Part shown: positions 36,459-47,060 of the stretch, one piece after another
Layout: every line of letters begins with the position of its first letter
Numbering within the stretch: position 1 is the first letter of the stretch
NCBI GenBank assembly: GCA_005656395.1
Contig: SRSI01000050.1
Coordinates: 124,001-188,000 of the forward strand
Source of the DNA: Strongyloides papillosus
Taxonomy: Eukaryota > Nematoda > Chromadorea > Rhabditida > Strongyloididae
Reading direction: 5' to 3'
DNA: 64,000 nt
Made by a program: the position numbers and the translations under genes
Notes under the pieces: model-generated
Databases searched by the model: none
What the model saw: only the letters and a program-made list of their open reading frames with translations
Told to the model about the DNA's origin: nothing

Positions 36459-37073
36459 TCATGAGCAATTGACTGGACAGCTCATCCTTCTCATAAAACT
36501 TTTTTTATTTCTATTAAATGATCTACGAAGAGTCCACCATCTTTCTGGATATCGATGATTATCATAGCGAATTCGTTTTCCATTATTATCTACGTCATCT
36601 TTTTTATTAAAATTCTTAACAGCTAAAAATTATATTATTAATAAAATGTCAACAATAAACCTTGTATTACCAACTTCACTTTGTAAAATCAAAACTCCTA
36701 CAAGATTTCTTGGCTTGTAATCAAAAGCAATTGATAAACAGCGCTAAAAAAATAAAATGAATTCTTTTACTATTAATATTCTTACTAAATTATGTTTTTT
36801 TAACTTGTGTTTTATCAAAATATTCGTATCTGTTAATGGCCCAACATTTTTGAATCTATCAACAACGGTGTATTCTGGAAGGACAGATTTTAACTCTCTT
36901 GGTATTGTACATAGGAAAATGGATTTATAGCTTTCTTCCGTTACAGAAAGTAAGAGGTAACATCTTTTAGTTAAGTATTTATAGCTATAGTGACAATTAA
37001 ATTTATAACAATTAGAAAATGTCACTGTTAAAAATATGAATTTAATACATAATAATAATTTTAATAAATCCAT
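36459..37073 (-). CDS. Small secreted seven-Cys protein, array copy D
   Basis: 174 aa from exons 36786-37073, 36671-36743 and 36459-36622. Signal peptide, NCYKFNC, KRCYLLLSVTEESY, FLCTIP, VVDRFKNVG, CLSIAF at the start of exon 2 and a terminal CPVNC followed by Ser and the stop. The C-terminus is three residues shorter than in copy C because of an earlier TGA. Divergent from the pseudogene copy E; the 417 bp between their starts would have served both promoters. Confidence 0.78.
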
Positions 37074-37490
37074 TTTTAAATAATATCATCAATATAGAAA
37101 TTGGCATTATTTTTATCATAGAAGAATAGAAAAAACAAATATTACAAATTAAATAATTTTATATTTGATTATACCAGAAATTGTTATAATATAAATAGAT
37201 TAAAATCTATTTTTTCAATTAACTTTTGATTTAGTTTTTTTAAACTGAAATATTAATTACATTTTTTCACGTACCTATTTCAAATGCTTGTTGCTTCAAG
37301 ATCATACATATATATTTGATAATTTTCATATTAATCTTTAATTTTGTTTAACACAAAAATATTTGATTTACAGATTTTGTTATTTTTACTGCTCAAAAGA
37401 TATATATGGTTTTCATTCTATCCTTTTTAACATTATTTTATCCCATTAAAATATAACTTTTATTTTATTAGTTTATTATATTATATGAAC
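37074..37490. promoter_or_regulatory. Divergent spacer between copies D and E
   Basis: 417 bp between the inverted start codons of copy D and pseudogene E. It marks the point where array orientation flips. No other structure seen. Confidence 0.5.
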
Positions 37491-38061
37491 ATGAATTTAA
37501 CAAAAATTTTTTTCTGTATTCAATTATTTATTATTTCATTGATTTTTTGTAATAGTTACAAATTTAGTTTTAAATATGATAAAATGCGTAAAAAAAATTG
37601 TGTACTTTGATGATTTCTGTAGTCGAACCGTCTTATCAAGAATATTTTTTACCTTGTTTACCAAGAAATTTAAGAACGGTTATGTTAAAAACCCTTCAAT
37701 TGGAAAGGCTTCGTACTGTCGGTATTTTAAAAGTTTCTAATCAAATATTGAATAGAGGTTTGACAAATAAAATTTTAGTAAGGATGCTCATGTAAAAAAA
37801 ATAAAATTGTCATATTTTAGGGAAGTGTGGGTATGATGTTTAATTATCAAGGTAAACATCTCAGCAGAATCTAACTTTTTCAATCTCCACAAGGTAATAC
37901 AACTAAAAATTTTAATAAGCCTAATTATTTTAGCAATGATGGACTATAAGAAGCATTATGATGCAAATAATCATGGTCGTAGACTTAGCGAAGCTAGTAT
38001 TAGAGATCATAGTTTTAATCGAGGTAGTGGTTCATTTCATAGACAAAGTTATGTGAATTGA
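37491..38061 (+). pseudogene. Inverted, broken copy E of the seven-Cys secreted family
   Basis: The exon plan of the family is still recognisable: signal peptide start, CNSYKFSF, a region like LISVVEPSYQEYF and LPCLPRNL, a GTAAGG donor, a TTTTAG acceptor, and a third exon ending at 38061. Two lesions are visible. The frame shifts at the run of eight A near 37587, after which the frame used by the paralogues is one base off. A TAA also lies in exon 2 near 37875. Several family cysteines (second, fifth) are replaced. Independent lesions and lost cysteines point to a real pseudogene rather than one sequencing error. Confidence 0.75.
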
Positions 38062-39525
38062 AAAAGACCTATTTCATAAAATACTGATAATACAACTACA
38101 AAAAATAATCTTATTATTAAATTTATTTTGTTTGTCGAAAGAACAAAATATCCGAATTGAAGATAAAATTTTTCATTCAATTATTTATTTTCATACTTTG
38201 CATAACAAAAAATCAATTATTTATAAATTTTATAATGATAAATTTTATAAATAGATAAGTTGATCGTCCAAAAAAGTGCATCATTTCAATTAGGGATTGA
38301 AATAAATTTTAAATCTTTAAAAAAATATTCAATTTTCAAATAAATTTTGTCATTTTTCATATTGGTAAAAAAAGTAAAAATTGGAAGTTGTAAATTGATA
38401 ACAATTAAAAGTAAAATTATTTACTAAAGGATCTTTTTTAATGAGTTTAAATTTACTCATTAATAATATTAAAAGTTAATGCTTGAGGCTGTTAAATTCA
38501 AGAAGCTTGAATTCCTTCAAAAGTTTAAATTGTTTCCAATATTGTTGTTATGAGAAATCTTCAGAAAAAGATAAAAAAAAATCACTATTTTTTTAACTTA
38601 ATAAAAATGTATTTTCCAGCACAGTCACAAAAAACGTGGATATTAAATTTATATGTGCGTGTATGTTGAATTTTTTTTTCAAACAGTGATCTAACTACTA
38701 ATTCAAAAAATTACTTCTTTTGGTACTTTGACCTCAATTTTCTTCATTTTTGTAAAATTTTAATTTATCTTTCGGTAGTTCATGTTGGAATTTACATGCA
38801 TACAAAATTTCAGAGTTAAATTCTGAAATCTAGGAAGTCGAAAATTCTAACAGTTACATTTTCCATTTCTTCATACGCAGACGAGTAGTATAAAAATATT
38901 AAAAATCAATGTTGAATCCTATTTTAGCATGACTTCAAACTAAATATAAACATAATTGAACATCTTTGTGTTTTTACATAACACATTACTGTTACATTTC
39001 TACAATATTATAATAAAATGTATAATTTTGCATGATATGAAAATTTTTTCTTTTTTATTGACAATATCACGGGTACTGATATATAATTTTAACAATTTTC
39101 ATGATAAACAAGAACTACAAAATTTGAATCCTGTGTAGTCTTTAATGCCCTTTTTATAAAAAATTTACAAATATTACACTTGAAAGTTACTTACAATAAG
39201 TTTGTAGTTAAAAAAAATATAATACAAATAAAAAAGTATCTTAAAAAAAATATGCAATCATTCAAATATTATGACACCTAGATGTATTTTATACTTCTTG
39301 TTCGATATTTCCGGTGATCATTAAAATATTGTCACTAAAATTTACAGTTATCTTCAATTTTAATTCGAACATATTTAATCTCTTAGTATCTTCTTTATAT
39401 TAAAAAAAGTTTTGTCTTTTGTTTGTGTGAAATAGTAAATATTTTCCTAGTATTAAAAATGAAACAAAACATTAGATTAACAGTTTATTTTAGATATAAA
39501 GGCAAAAACTCGTGTTATCACAGAT
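38062..39525. other. Intergenic 1.46 kb, AT-rich
   Basis: Convergent 3' flanks of pseudogene E and the TXNDC12-like gene. No supported gene, RNA or repeat. Confidence 0.5.
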
Positions 39526-40125
39526 TTATAATTCTTTTTTATTTTTTGGAACAAGTTTCTTTGTACTTCTTAATTGTGGAACTTCTTTACCGTAATGTTT
39601 GATAACTTTCTTCATTGTATCAAAGATATGAGAAGGATTTGAATAATAATATTTATAGCTTTTGTACTCAGCTTTCTCATTAACAAAGTCCTCCAAAACA
39701 TCTCCTCTTTTGTCGAGGAACAAAACTCTTGGGGAGTAATTTCCATCAGGTTTATATTCATCCTCATGAGGCTCTTCCTCATCTTGTGTATTGGTCATAA
39801 CAAAGAATTTAGAGAGTGTTGTAAATACCTTTTGAGCATTTTTTTGTTTGAATATTTTTTTGAGGTTTTGACATGCTTGACACCATTCCTTATGAATTAG
39901 TAAGAAAATTGGTTTATTTTGTTCTAAAGCTATCTCTACGGCATCATCCCATGGAACCCATTCAACTTCATCACCCCATCCTATAATCAATTAATATTAT
40001 ATCCAACTATCATTTAAAAACTTACCTCTCGACAAAGGATTTTCCTTAGGTTTCTCAGTATCAGCATTTGTAATAACAAAAATAGATAAAGCAACAAAAA
40101 CAATTCCAACAATATACGATTTCAT
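39526..40125 (-). CDS. TXNDC12: ER thioredoxin-fold protein, TXNDC12/ERp18-like
   Basis: ER-lumen thiol-disulfide oxidoreductase of the AGR/TXNDC12 family. Exons 40026-40125 and 39526-39980 (45-bp intron), 184 aa. Signal peptide 1-23 (YIVGIVFVALSIFVI). The active site lies in IHKEWCQACQNLKK, a CxxC of type CQAC (CGAC in mammals). Family blocks are RGWGDEVEWVPWDDA, MTNTQDEEEPHEDEY and SPRVLFLDKRGDV. The chain ends in KKEL, an ER-retrieval signal of the KDEL class. A palindromic CACGTG at 40182-40187, 57 bp upstream of the ATG, could be an ER-stress bZIP site. Confidence 0.92.
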
Positions 40126-40596
40126 GATTTATAATAAATAAGGATTAGATCTCTAAATTTCTTATTATAGAAGTTAAGATACACGTGTAGATGGGAGGAG
40201 TATAATTTCCTAATTCACCTTTTCTAGATATCCTTTTATATTTCGTATCAAAGATACATCTATTGCGGAGTTATCAAAAAATTTAATACATAATGTCCTT
40301 GACCATTCTGGAAAGAGAAGTATTATTATTTTGTAAGTTAATGATGTTAGATAATAACAAACGCAATGTAGGGTTAAACCGTAAAATTTTCTGGAAATTC
40401 TAATTACACGTATTATATTAAATTTTGAATTTTAATTTTAAATAAATTGAATAAACAAATAATAAAAATTGAATTTTAATTTTGTTAACAAAAATAATTT
40501 TAAAGAAAATTTTAACACATATCCTTTTGCATTATCAAAGTAGATCAACTCATGCAATACGTCTCACAAAGATTTTTTTAAAAACTAATTTGGACA
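40126..40596. promoter_or_regulatory. Divergent promoter region, TXNDC12-like / BTB gene
   Basis: 471 bp between two divergent genes. CACGTG lies within ACACGTGT at 40181-40188. The rest is AT-rich without recognised sites. Confidence 0.45.
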
Positions 40597-41384
40597 ATGC
40601 AACCACCATCTAAAATCCCTTTAAGCACAGAATATTTAAATATTAACAGTGGGATGACACAAAATCAATTTGATTTTAACATCCAAGCGTGTTTTCCGTA
40701 CTCCTTTGAAACACTGGACATGGAAGAGAAAGAACCTTTTATCTACGATGACTTTTCAACGCCCAATCGCTCACGAAATCATCCTTTAAATGTCGGTAAA
40801 AATATATTTTATGTAAATCCTGGATATCTTTCTGAGTATTCAGTTTATTTTTCAAAGTTTTTTAACAATAAGGGGAATGTCGACAAGACACTACTAGATA
40901 ATATTGAAGGAAGTGATTTCTTAGAGTTACTTAGAGTTTTACATTACTGCCCAATTAGAAAACCAATCAGTGGTATGTTTGTTTATTTATTTTACTTTAA
41001 TTTCGTTTTTTAGATTCTAATGCTATGCTATGCTTTAATCTAGCAAATCTTTTTCAAATCAATACACTAAAAAAGTATACAGAAAAATATATAAATAGAG
41101 TAATTAATAAAACAGATAATGTTGCAATCCTGGCTGACATCGTCACTCATTTAGGTGTATACGATAATACTTCAGATTCATATTTTTTAGCGATAAATAG
41201 ATTAGTAAAGTTGGAGGATGACAAATTTTGTTGTTCTGATACCTGGAATCATTTATCTTTGGATGCTTTTGATGATGTCTTGTCGTTGCGTTATCACTAT
41301 AGAAAATATAGGAGATTAGGTAGATTTTATGATTGGATAAAAGGTTGGATGAGTAAAAAACACGTGGATGTTGGTTCTTACTAA
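40597..41384 (+). CDS. BTB/POZ domain protein
   Basis: 248 aa from exons 40597-40972 and 41014-41384 (41-bp intron). After a polar N-terminus of about 65 residues, a BTB fold begins: VGKNIFYVNPGYLSEYSVYFSKFFN, then a helical LLELLRVLHYCP segment, and across the splice SNAMLCFNLANLFQINTLKKYTEKYIN, the usual last BTB helices. A C-terminal region (INRLVKLEDDKF, then LRYHYRKYRRLGRFYDWIKGWM) is basic and unassigned. No MATH domain, in contrast to the BTB genes at 45.9-61.1 kb. BTB proteins of this kind are commonly Cul3 adaptors or transcription factors; the role here is unknown. Confidence 0.8.
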
Positions 41385-41742
41385 GCATTTATGTGCGGTT
41401 AATAATTTTCTTTTTTTGTAAATTTGTATCAAATAATATTTTGTAATGTTTTATTAATAACACTATTTTAAAGAGATGTTTTATGTACTTTGAAGCAATT
41501 GATTTTTACATATTTATGGAGTTGATTAGTGTTTAATTTAATTAACCGTATAAATTGTTAGAGTTTTTCGATATGTGTTTGTATTCACAGTAATTATATC
41601 TATAAAATAACTATTTGCAGAAAGTTAAATCGGCACGTGCCGACGTAATTATATTTTAGTGTTATCATTCTATTGCGCAAACATTTATCAGACAATTTTC
41701 GATAACTACAAACAGAAGTAAGCTGATATATGTCGATAAAGA
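41385..41742. promoter_or_regulatory. clk-2 upstream region with GC palindrome
   Basis: 358-bp spacer between the BTB gene and clk-2. The only non-AT-rich element is the 14-bp perfect palindrome TCGGCACGTGCCGA at 41630-41643, centred on an E-box CACGTG about 100 bp before the clk-2 ATG. Confidence 0.6.
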
Positions 41743-44031
41743 ATGGAATCGTTGATAAAAGAATGTGGTGAAATTAAGTCAAGGCAGAAATTAATCGATG
41801 TTATTAAACAATCAAGAAAATTATTACCATGCAGTTCCTCGTTTTCTGTCACTCTTTTTTATACAGAATTACTAGAGCATTCATTTATTCCATCAGTACG
41901 TTCATTCTTAACTTCATCCGAAGTCGACAATCTCCTCTATCATACTTTTTTACTTCGTCCAAAAGAAGCTATTGAAGTTGTATCTCTTGCATTGGGAAAC
42001 ATATCCGAGGAGACACACATTACTAGTTTTAAATTTGAAAATACTATAGAAGTTTTGAGACTACTAATGAAATCAGAGAAGTATTTGTCTGAAATTTTTG
42101 AAAGCGCATCAAACGATTCAGAATTCAAGTTGTGTATAGATAATCTATTAAGTATTCGTACCAAAATATGTAACTTAAAAGGTGTCTTTGAAAAACACGA
42201 TCATATTAGTAAATTATTGAGTGATTTAGAAATTTTCTACGAAAATATTCCACTAATATTATGGAACATAAAAAGATCTCGATTTTGTTTATATTTTTGC
42301 TTTAAAATTAGTCAATTCAATGAAGATTTATGTTGTAGTACTGTAAATAAGTTGCTTGAATCAGTGGAAAAGGATAATATCTGTGATATCTTTAAAAATT
42401 ATTGTGATTTACACACTAGACAATATAATTATCTTTTTATTGTATTGTTAAAATCTTTTTTTACTGTATCTCAATTGATATGTATGTACGGGAAAGGAAA
42501 TGCTGGAATAAAAGAAGCTGGACCTTTAATAGTGAGTGAATTAATGATGGATATCACAACTTCGAATGGAATTAGAAACTTCAAGAAATTTATTTATGTT
42601 ATAACAGAATGTCTATCTCCACAAGAGTATTTGAACTTAGTAAAATCATTTTTAGAAAAATTTGAAAACCAACTAGATATGCCAGATTTTGTAACTGTAG
42701 CTCAGTTACTGAACATTGTTACAGCTTTAAAAATTATGATTAGACAAATGAACGACAATGAAAAAGAAGATATCAAAGATCATATCCAAAACTTTGTTAT
42801 GTGTAGTTGGAATTCAATGCTTACTGCAGATGGGAATAGGAAACAAATTACATTTCACTTTATTGCGTGGTTCATAGATGAAACGAAGTGTTATGATGAG
42901 AAATTCAAGAAGATAAAAGATTGGGAAGATGAAGACATTATTAAAAGTTGGGAATTAACGTTCCTTGAAAATGTTTTTAACGATAATGACGTAGAGGAAA
43001 CAGCTAGTACTCCAAAAGTTGTGCCGACAAAAGTTGATAATCCTCCAATTATTGAGTCATCTGAATGCCTGGACAGTGATGATGATGATTTGCCGTCATT
43101 TTTAAAAAAATCAGATAATGAATCTTTTAAAAGAGATGTAGATAGTGATGATGAGACAGAGGAAAGATACAAGGAATTTCACTATATAATAGATTGTATA
43201 AATGAAATTTCTGATACTAATGACCGTCTAGTGTTTGTAGGAGGTATAAGAAGTTTAGATTCACTACTTAAAAAAAAAGCTCTTGGATATAAAGAATTTG
43301 GAACAACTATTTTGAAAATGTTTATACATCTACGAAATAACTATTATTTTGAAGAATTTGAGGTATATTCTTTAAACTATATTAAAATATTTTTCTTTTA
43401 GGATTTTCGAAAAAGCATTCTGGTATCTACGTTGTCCCTGAATCCACATTTAATAGTATCATTCATAAGGCCATTGTGTAATGAAATATACTCAGATTTT
43501 GAAAGATCATTGTGTCTCGATGTTTTAAATCTAACAATGAAAAATATAAAGAGTAACGATCCGGAACTTTTCCACAAAATAATAGGTGAAGTGATTTCTA
43601 CTTTATTATGTATTTTCAATAGAAATTCTTTGATAATGAAAGATATAGAAGATAACCAACCTTCTGTAATAAAGATTCTACTTACAATAAGTGATTTGCT
43701 GATTCTGGCTGAGAACACACCACAAATTATATCAATTGCCACAAAAATTTTTAGACTTCTGAAAGTGATACGATCCTACAATAAGCAATCATTCAATACA
43801 GCATGCATAACTGTATATATTTCATTAACAACTTCATGCACCCCCTCTGTTTTAAGAGGTTCTTTGGGAGGAGAATTAGAAGAAATACAAGTATGGGTTG
43901 GTAGCATGATCAATGATGTAAATTCCTTATTAAATGATGAAAAAAGCATGTCGAGTGAAGAGAAATTTACACAACGAGACTATGCATATCACTTGATAAA
44001 AAATATACAATCAATTTTATATAACAAATAA
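41743..44031 (+). CDS. clk-2: Telomere-length/PIKK-stability protein TELO2 (CLK-2)
   Basis: Tel2 is the HEAT-like scaffold of the TTT complex, which with Hsp90 and R2TP matures PIKK kinases (ATM, ATR, mTOR, SMG1). Exons 41743-43362 and 43402-44031 (39-bp intron), 749 aa (837 in human). The N-terminal two thirds is all-helical. An acidic linker, SSECLDSDDDDLPSFL, matches the Asp-rich loop where TELO2 is phosphorylated by CK2 to recruit R2TP. The C-terminal Tel2 domain shows YIIDCINEI, ISIATKIFRLLKVIRSYN and LEEIQVWVGSM. N-terminal similarity is weak, so the call rests on the linker and the C-terminal part. Convergent with the PTPMT1-like gene, with 37 bp between stop codons. Confidence 0.82.
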
Positions 44032-44068
44032 ACTATATTAACTTATACAATTCTAGTATTTTTCTTTA

Positions 44069-44670
44069 TTATTTAGAAGAATCCTTACTTTGAGAATCTA
44101 AATACCTCCTATATTCTCCAACACTCCTCCAGTGAGCATTGCGTAAAATAATTTGTGGACGTTTCTTTTTTAAAAATTCCATAGCTATATTTGGAACGTA
44201 ATCATATTTTTTAACAAGATAACACATAGCAATCGTTGCACTACGGGTTCTACCTGCTTTGCAATGAACATATACACTCTTCCCTTCATTATTTACCTCC
44301 TCTATAAATGAAACGGCATCTACAATATTTTTACGTGATGTTGTTCCAATAAAATCAGTCATTGGAACATTGTGAAATTTAATATTTTCTTTTGTCCAGT
44401 CATCACCATCCATTGAGTTGTAGGAGATTGCCAATTCAAAGGGTTCCGTACAGCATACAACTCCACCAACGTTTTCTTTCTAAATTAATAAAATTAGTAA
44501 TCTTATACTATGAAAAATACCTTTAGATCTTCAACCATTGATTTAAATGGTAAGGCACCGAGGATAAGGCCATCATCAATTCTATTGTACCATGGCCATT
44601 TTGCTGGTTGAGCATAATTTTTTAAAATATTGTATGCTAATGATGGATAGAATGCTATATAACTAAACAT
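44069..44670 (-). CDS. PTPMT1: PTPMT1-like dual-specificity phosphatase
   Basis: Mitochondrial phosphatase that dephosphorylates phosphatidylglycerol phosphate in cardiolipin synthesis. Exons 44521-44670 and 44069-44479 (41-bp intron), 186 aa. The N-terminus matches the family (IAFYPSLAYNILK, WPWYNRIDDGLILGALPFKSM). The catalytic P-loop is VHCKAGRTRSA (CxxGxxR, Cys then Arg; PTPMT1 usually has GRSRS). The general acid Asp is probably in VPMTDFIG. The stop codon is followed at once by TAATAAAG, so its poly(A) signal lies within the convergent overlap with clk-2. Confidence 0.9.
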
Positions 44671-45926
44671 TTTCTAAAATAATGCACATTACAATTCAAG
44701 ATTCAATTTTCCTCGTACAACGTATTTCCAAAAAGTTTAAAAAAAAATTCTTTGTGAGAATGTTTTATTTAAGTTAAAATTTAGTTTTGATCAACATAGT
44801 ATTTATTTTTGAAAATGTTAAGAAATTGTTACAATTGTTATTTATTCACAAACGATTTGTATACACAATGAGGAAAAAATAAATGGGATATCATAGATGG
44901 TAAAGAAGTTTGAAGAGAATATTTATAAAAATAATATTTGAATCTCCATTATTTCTATACAGAATTTTTTTTTTCAAATTTAAATAGAAAAATTTTTGAT
45001 CACTACATTGTACAGTAAGAAATGATTATTTGGTCCCATATAGCTTGCTAAATTAATCGCATTTTGTTCCACATGATGTGCTAAAAGAAATAAAATATAA
45101 GTAGTAAGGATGTCAAAAGTATTTGAAATTTGAAAAAAAATTATATTGGTAATATAAATTAAGCATTGTTTTATAATTTCTGATAGTAAAAAGTTTCCTT
45201 TATTATCGGTATTTTATAAAAAAAAAGTACCTAAGTTTAATAGTTGAACGCAAAAAAGGGTAAATATAAAAATTTTTAAAAGTTTAAAACACAAAAAATA
45301 AAAGATTGTAGTGTTTATTTAAACTTTATAAGTGGTTAGCTACATTTTTACAAGCTCCATCTGACTGATGTATAAATTCTACATTAGAAAAGCATAATTT
45401 TTTTTTAATTTTTGGATATAAAATATATTTTCAAGTTTCGTCAAATACACTTTTAAAAAACTACACTGTGTATCGCTTACAGCTTTTTAAATTCCAGTAT
45501 CATAATAGTTTTTTTTTTTTAAATTAAAGTGATTGGCGTAAGAAAACAATGAAATTATAATAATATACAACGAATTGTAATGTCTATTAACGTTACTTAC
45601 TAACCAATTTTAGTGTTAGTTTAAATTATTTACAGTTACAACAAAAGATTGCTTTTTCATCAATAAGGAATCGTTTTTCTTTATAGGTTTTTAATTTGTC
45701 ATTATTTAAGATGACATAAATTTTTACTGCATTAATTTAGGAGAAAACTATCTTTTTTTATACTTCTAATATTGTAATGAATGATGTCGCTGTAATCCAT
45801 ATTATATTAGTGTGATTTTTAATATACCAGCTATATAGTTTCGCTAGGAATTTTAAAAGGAATATTCATATGATAAAATTTTCAATTATATATATTTCAG
45901 AAGGTTTATAAGAATCAGAAGAGTTA
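44671..45926. other. Upstream region of MATH-BTB copy 1
   Basis: From about 44990 this matches the upstream regions of copies 2 (47560-48476) and 3 (58115-59968), for example ATTAAAGTGATTGGCGTAAG near 45524, 48109 and (with one change) 59570. It ends with the acceptor TATATATTTCAG at 45889-45900. Promoter or 5' intron sequence, no other gene. Confidence 0.6.
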
Positions 45927-47060
45927 ATGGATTCAGAGGATTCAAATGTTGATTGTAACACTAAAAATAGTGTAAAAAGAATCAGTTTCACATATGCTAT
46001 AGAAAATTTTCCTATTTGTGGAGGAAATTCTCCAATATGTAATTCCTATGATAGTAATACTGGTAAAAAGTGTGAATATGATCAAAAATGTCAAAAATGT
46101 CGCGAACAAAGTCACATTATAGATAATGGCCATACTTCTATATTTAAAATGGATTGTAATGTAAACTGTTTTTTAAAAATTGATCCAATTGGTTCTGTTG
46201 GTTTAGAAGATGAATATGATTATGTATCTCTTCGACTAGAATTTACAGGGTTTAATCGTAAAAAGATAGTGACCTTATGCAAATTTTCTATTTTAAACGC
46301 AAATGGGAAAGAGGAATATAGATCAGTAGTGGGTGTGGAAAATTTTGATACAAATAAAAATTTTTACTACCTCGAAAAATTCATTAAAATAAGTGATTTA
46401 CTCGAAAAGAAAAGCATACTTTTGCCCAATGATAGACTGATAGTTTGCTTTGAGATATTCTATCTTTTTTGTGATGATGAATATATTTCTGGTATTTCAG
46501 AAACAACCCATATTGGAGGACCTTTGAATAGGTTTTTAAATGGTATTAGTAGAATGCTTGATTCATCTGAGTATTATGATTGTATTATTAAAGTTGAGGG
46601 TTCTGAGATAAATGTTCATAAATGCATTATTGCTACCGGATCAGAAGTTTTACGTTCAACATTAAAGAACAAATCTTCTGAACATGAATCAAATGTAATT
46701 GAAATTAACGATTTTTCTTTGGAGGTTGTAAAAGAAATGGTGAATTATTTATACACAGGGAGATCACCAAGAGTAGATGAAATGGCTGCTGAAATGTTGG
46801 AGATAGCTGAAAAGTATAAGTTAGAAGGACTAAAATTTATTACAACGGAAAGTTTATTTAAAAGTTTAAATGTAAAAAATGCTTGTTATTATCTTGAAAA
46901 AAGTGAGTTATGTTCGGCTGAAATTCTCAAAGAATTTTGCATTCGTTATATCTATTTAAATGCTGATGAAGTTGTTAAAAGTGAAAATTGGAAAAGAATC
47001 TTCAATTTGTATCCTTTATTAGTTGCAAGAATCTTCAATGTTGCAGTTAATATAGATTGA
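45927..47060 (+). CDS. MATH-BTB protein (SPOP-like), copy 1
   Basis: 377 aa, single coding exon. The family brings substrates, bound by the MATH domain, to Cul3 ubiquitin ligase through the BTB domain. MATH covers about residues 15-185 (FTYAIENFPI, SLRLEFTGF, CKFSILNANGKE, FIKISDLLE, LPNDRLIVCFEIF). BTB lies at about 205-305 (DCIIKVEGSEINVHKCIIA, VKEMVNYLYTGRSPRVD), and a BACK-like 3-box region follows (LKEFCIRYIYLNADEVV). Between the first two MATH strands is a Cys-rich insert with spacing C-x10-C-x5-C-x2-C, absent from SPOP. An acceptor TTTCAG 26 nt before the ATG suggests a 5' UTR intron or trans-splicing. Confidence 0.88.
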   Translation: MDSEDSNVDCNTKNSVKRISFTYAIENFPICGGNSPICNSYDSNTGKKCEYDQKCQKCREQSHIIDNGHTSIFKMDCNVNCFLKIDPIGSVGLEDEYDYVSLRLEFTGFNRKKIVTLCKFSILNANGKEEYRSVVGVENFDTNKNFYYLEKFIKISDLLEKKSILLPNDRLIVCFEIFYLFCDDEYISGISETTHIGGPLNRFLNGISRMLDSSEYYDCIIKVEGSEINVHKCIIATGSEVLRSTLKNKSSEHESNVIEINDFSLEVVKEMVNYLYTGRSPRVDEMAAEMLEIAEKYKLEGLKFITTESLFKSLNVKNACYYLEKSELCSAEILKEFCIRYIYLNADEVVKSENWKRIFNLYPLLVARIFNVAVNID

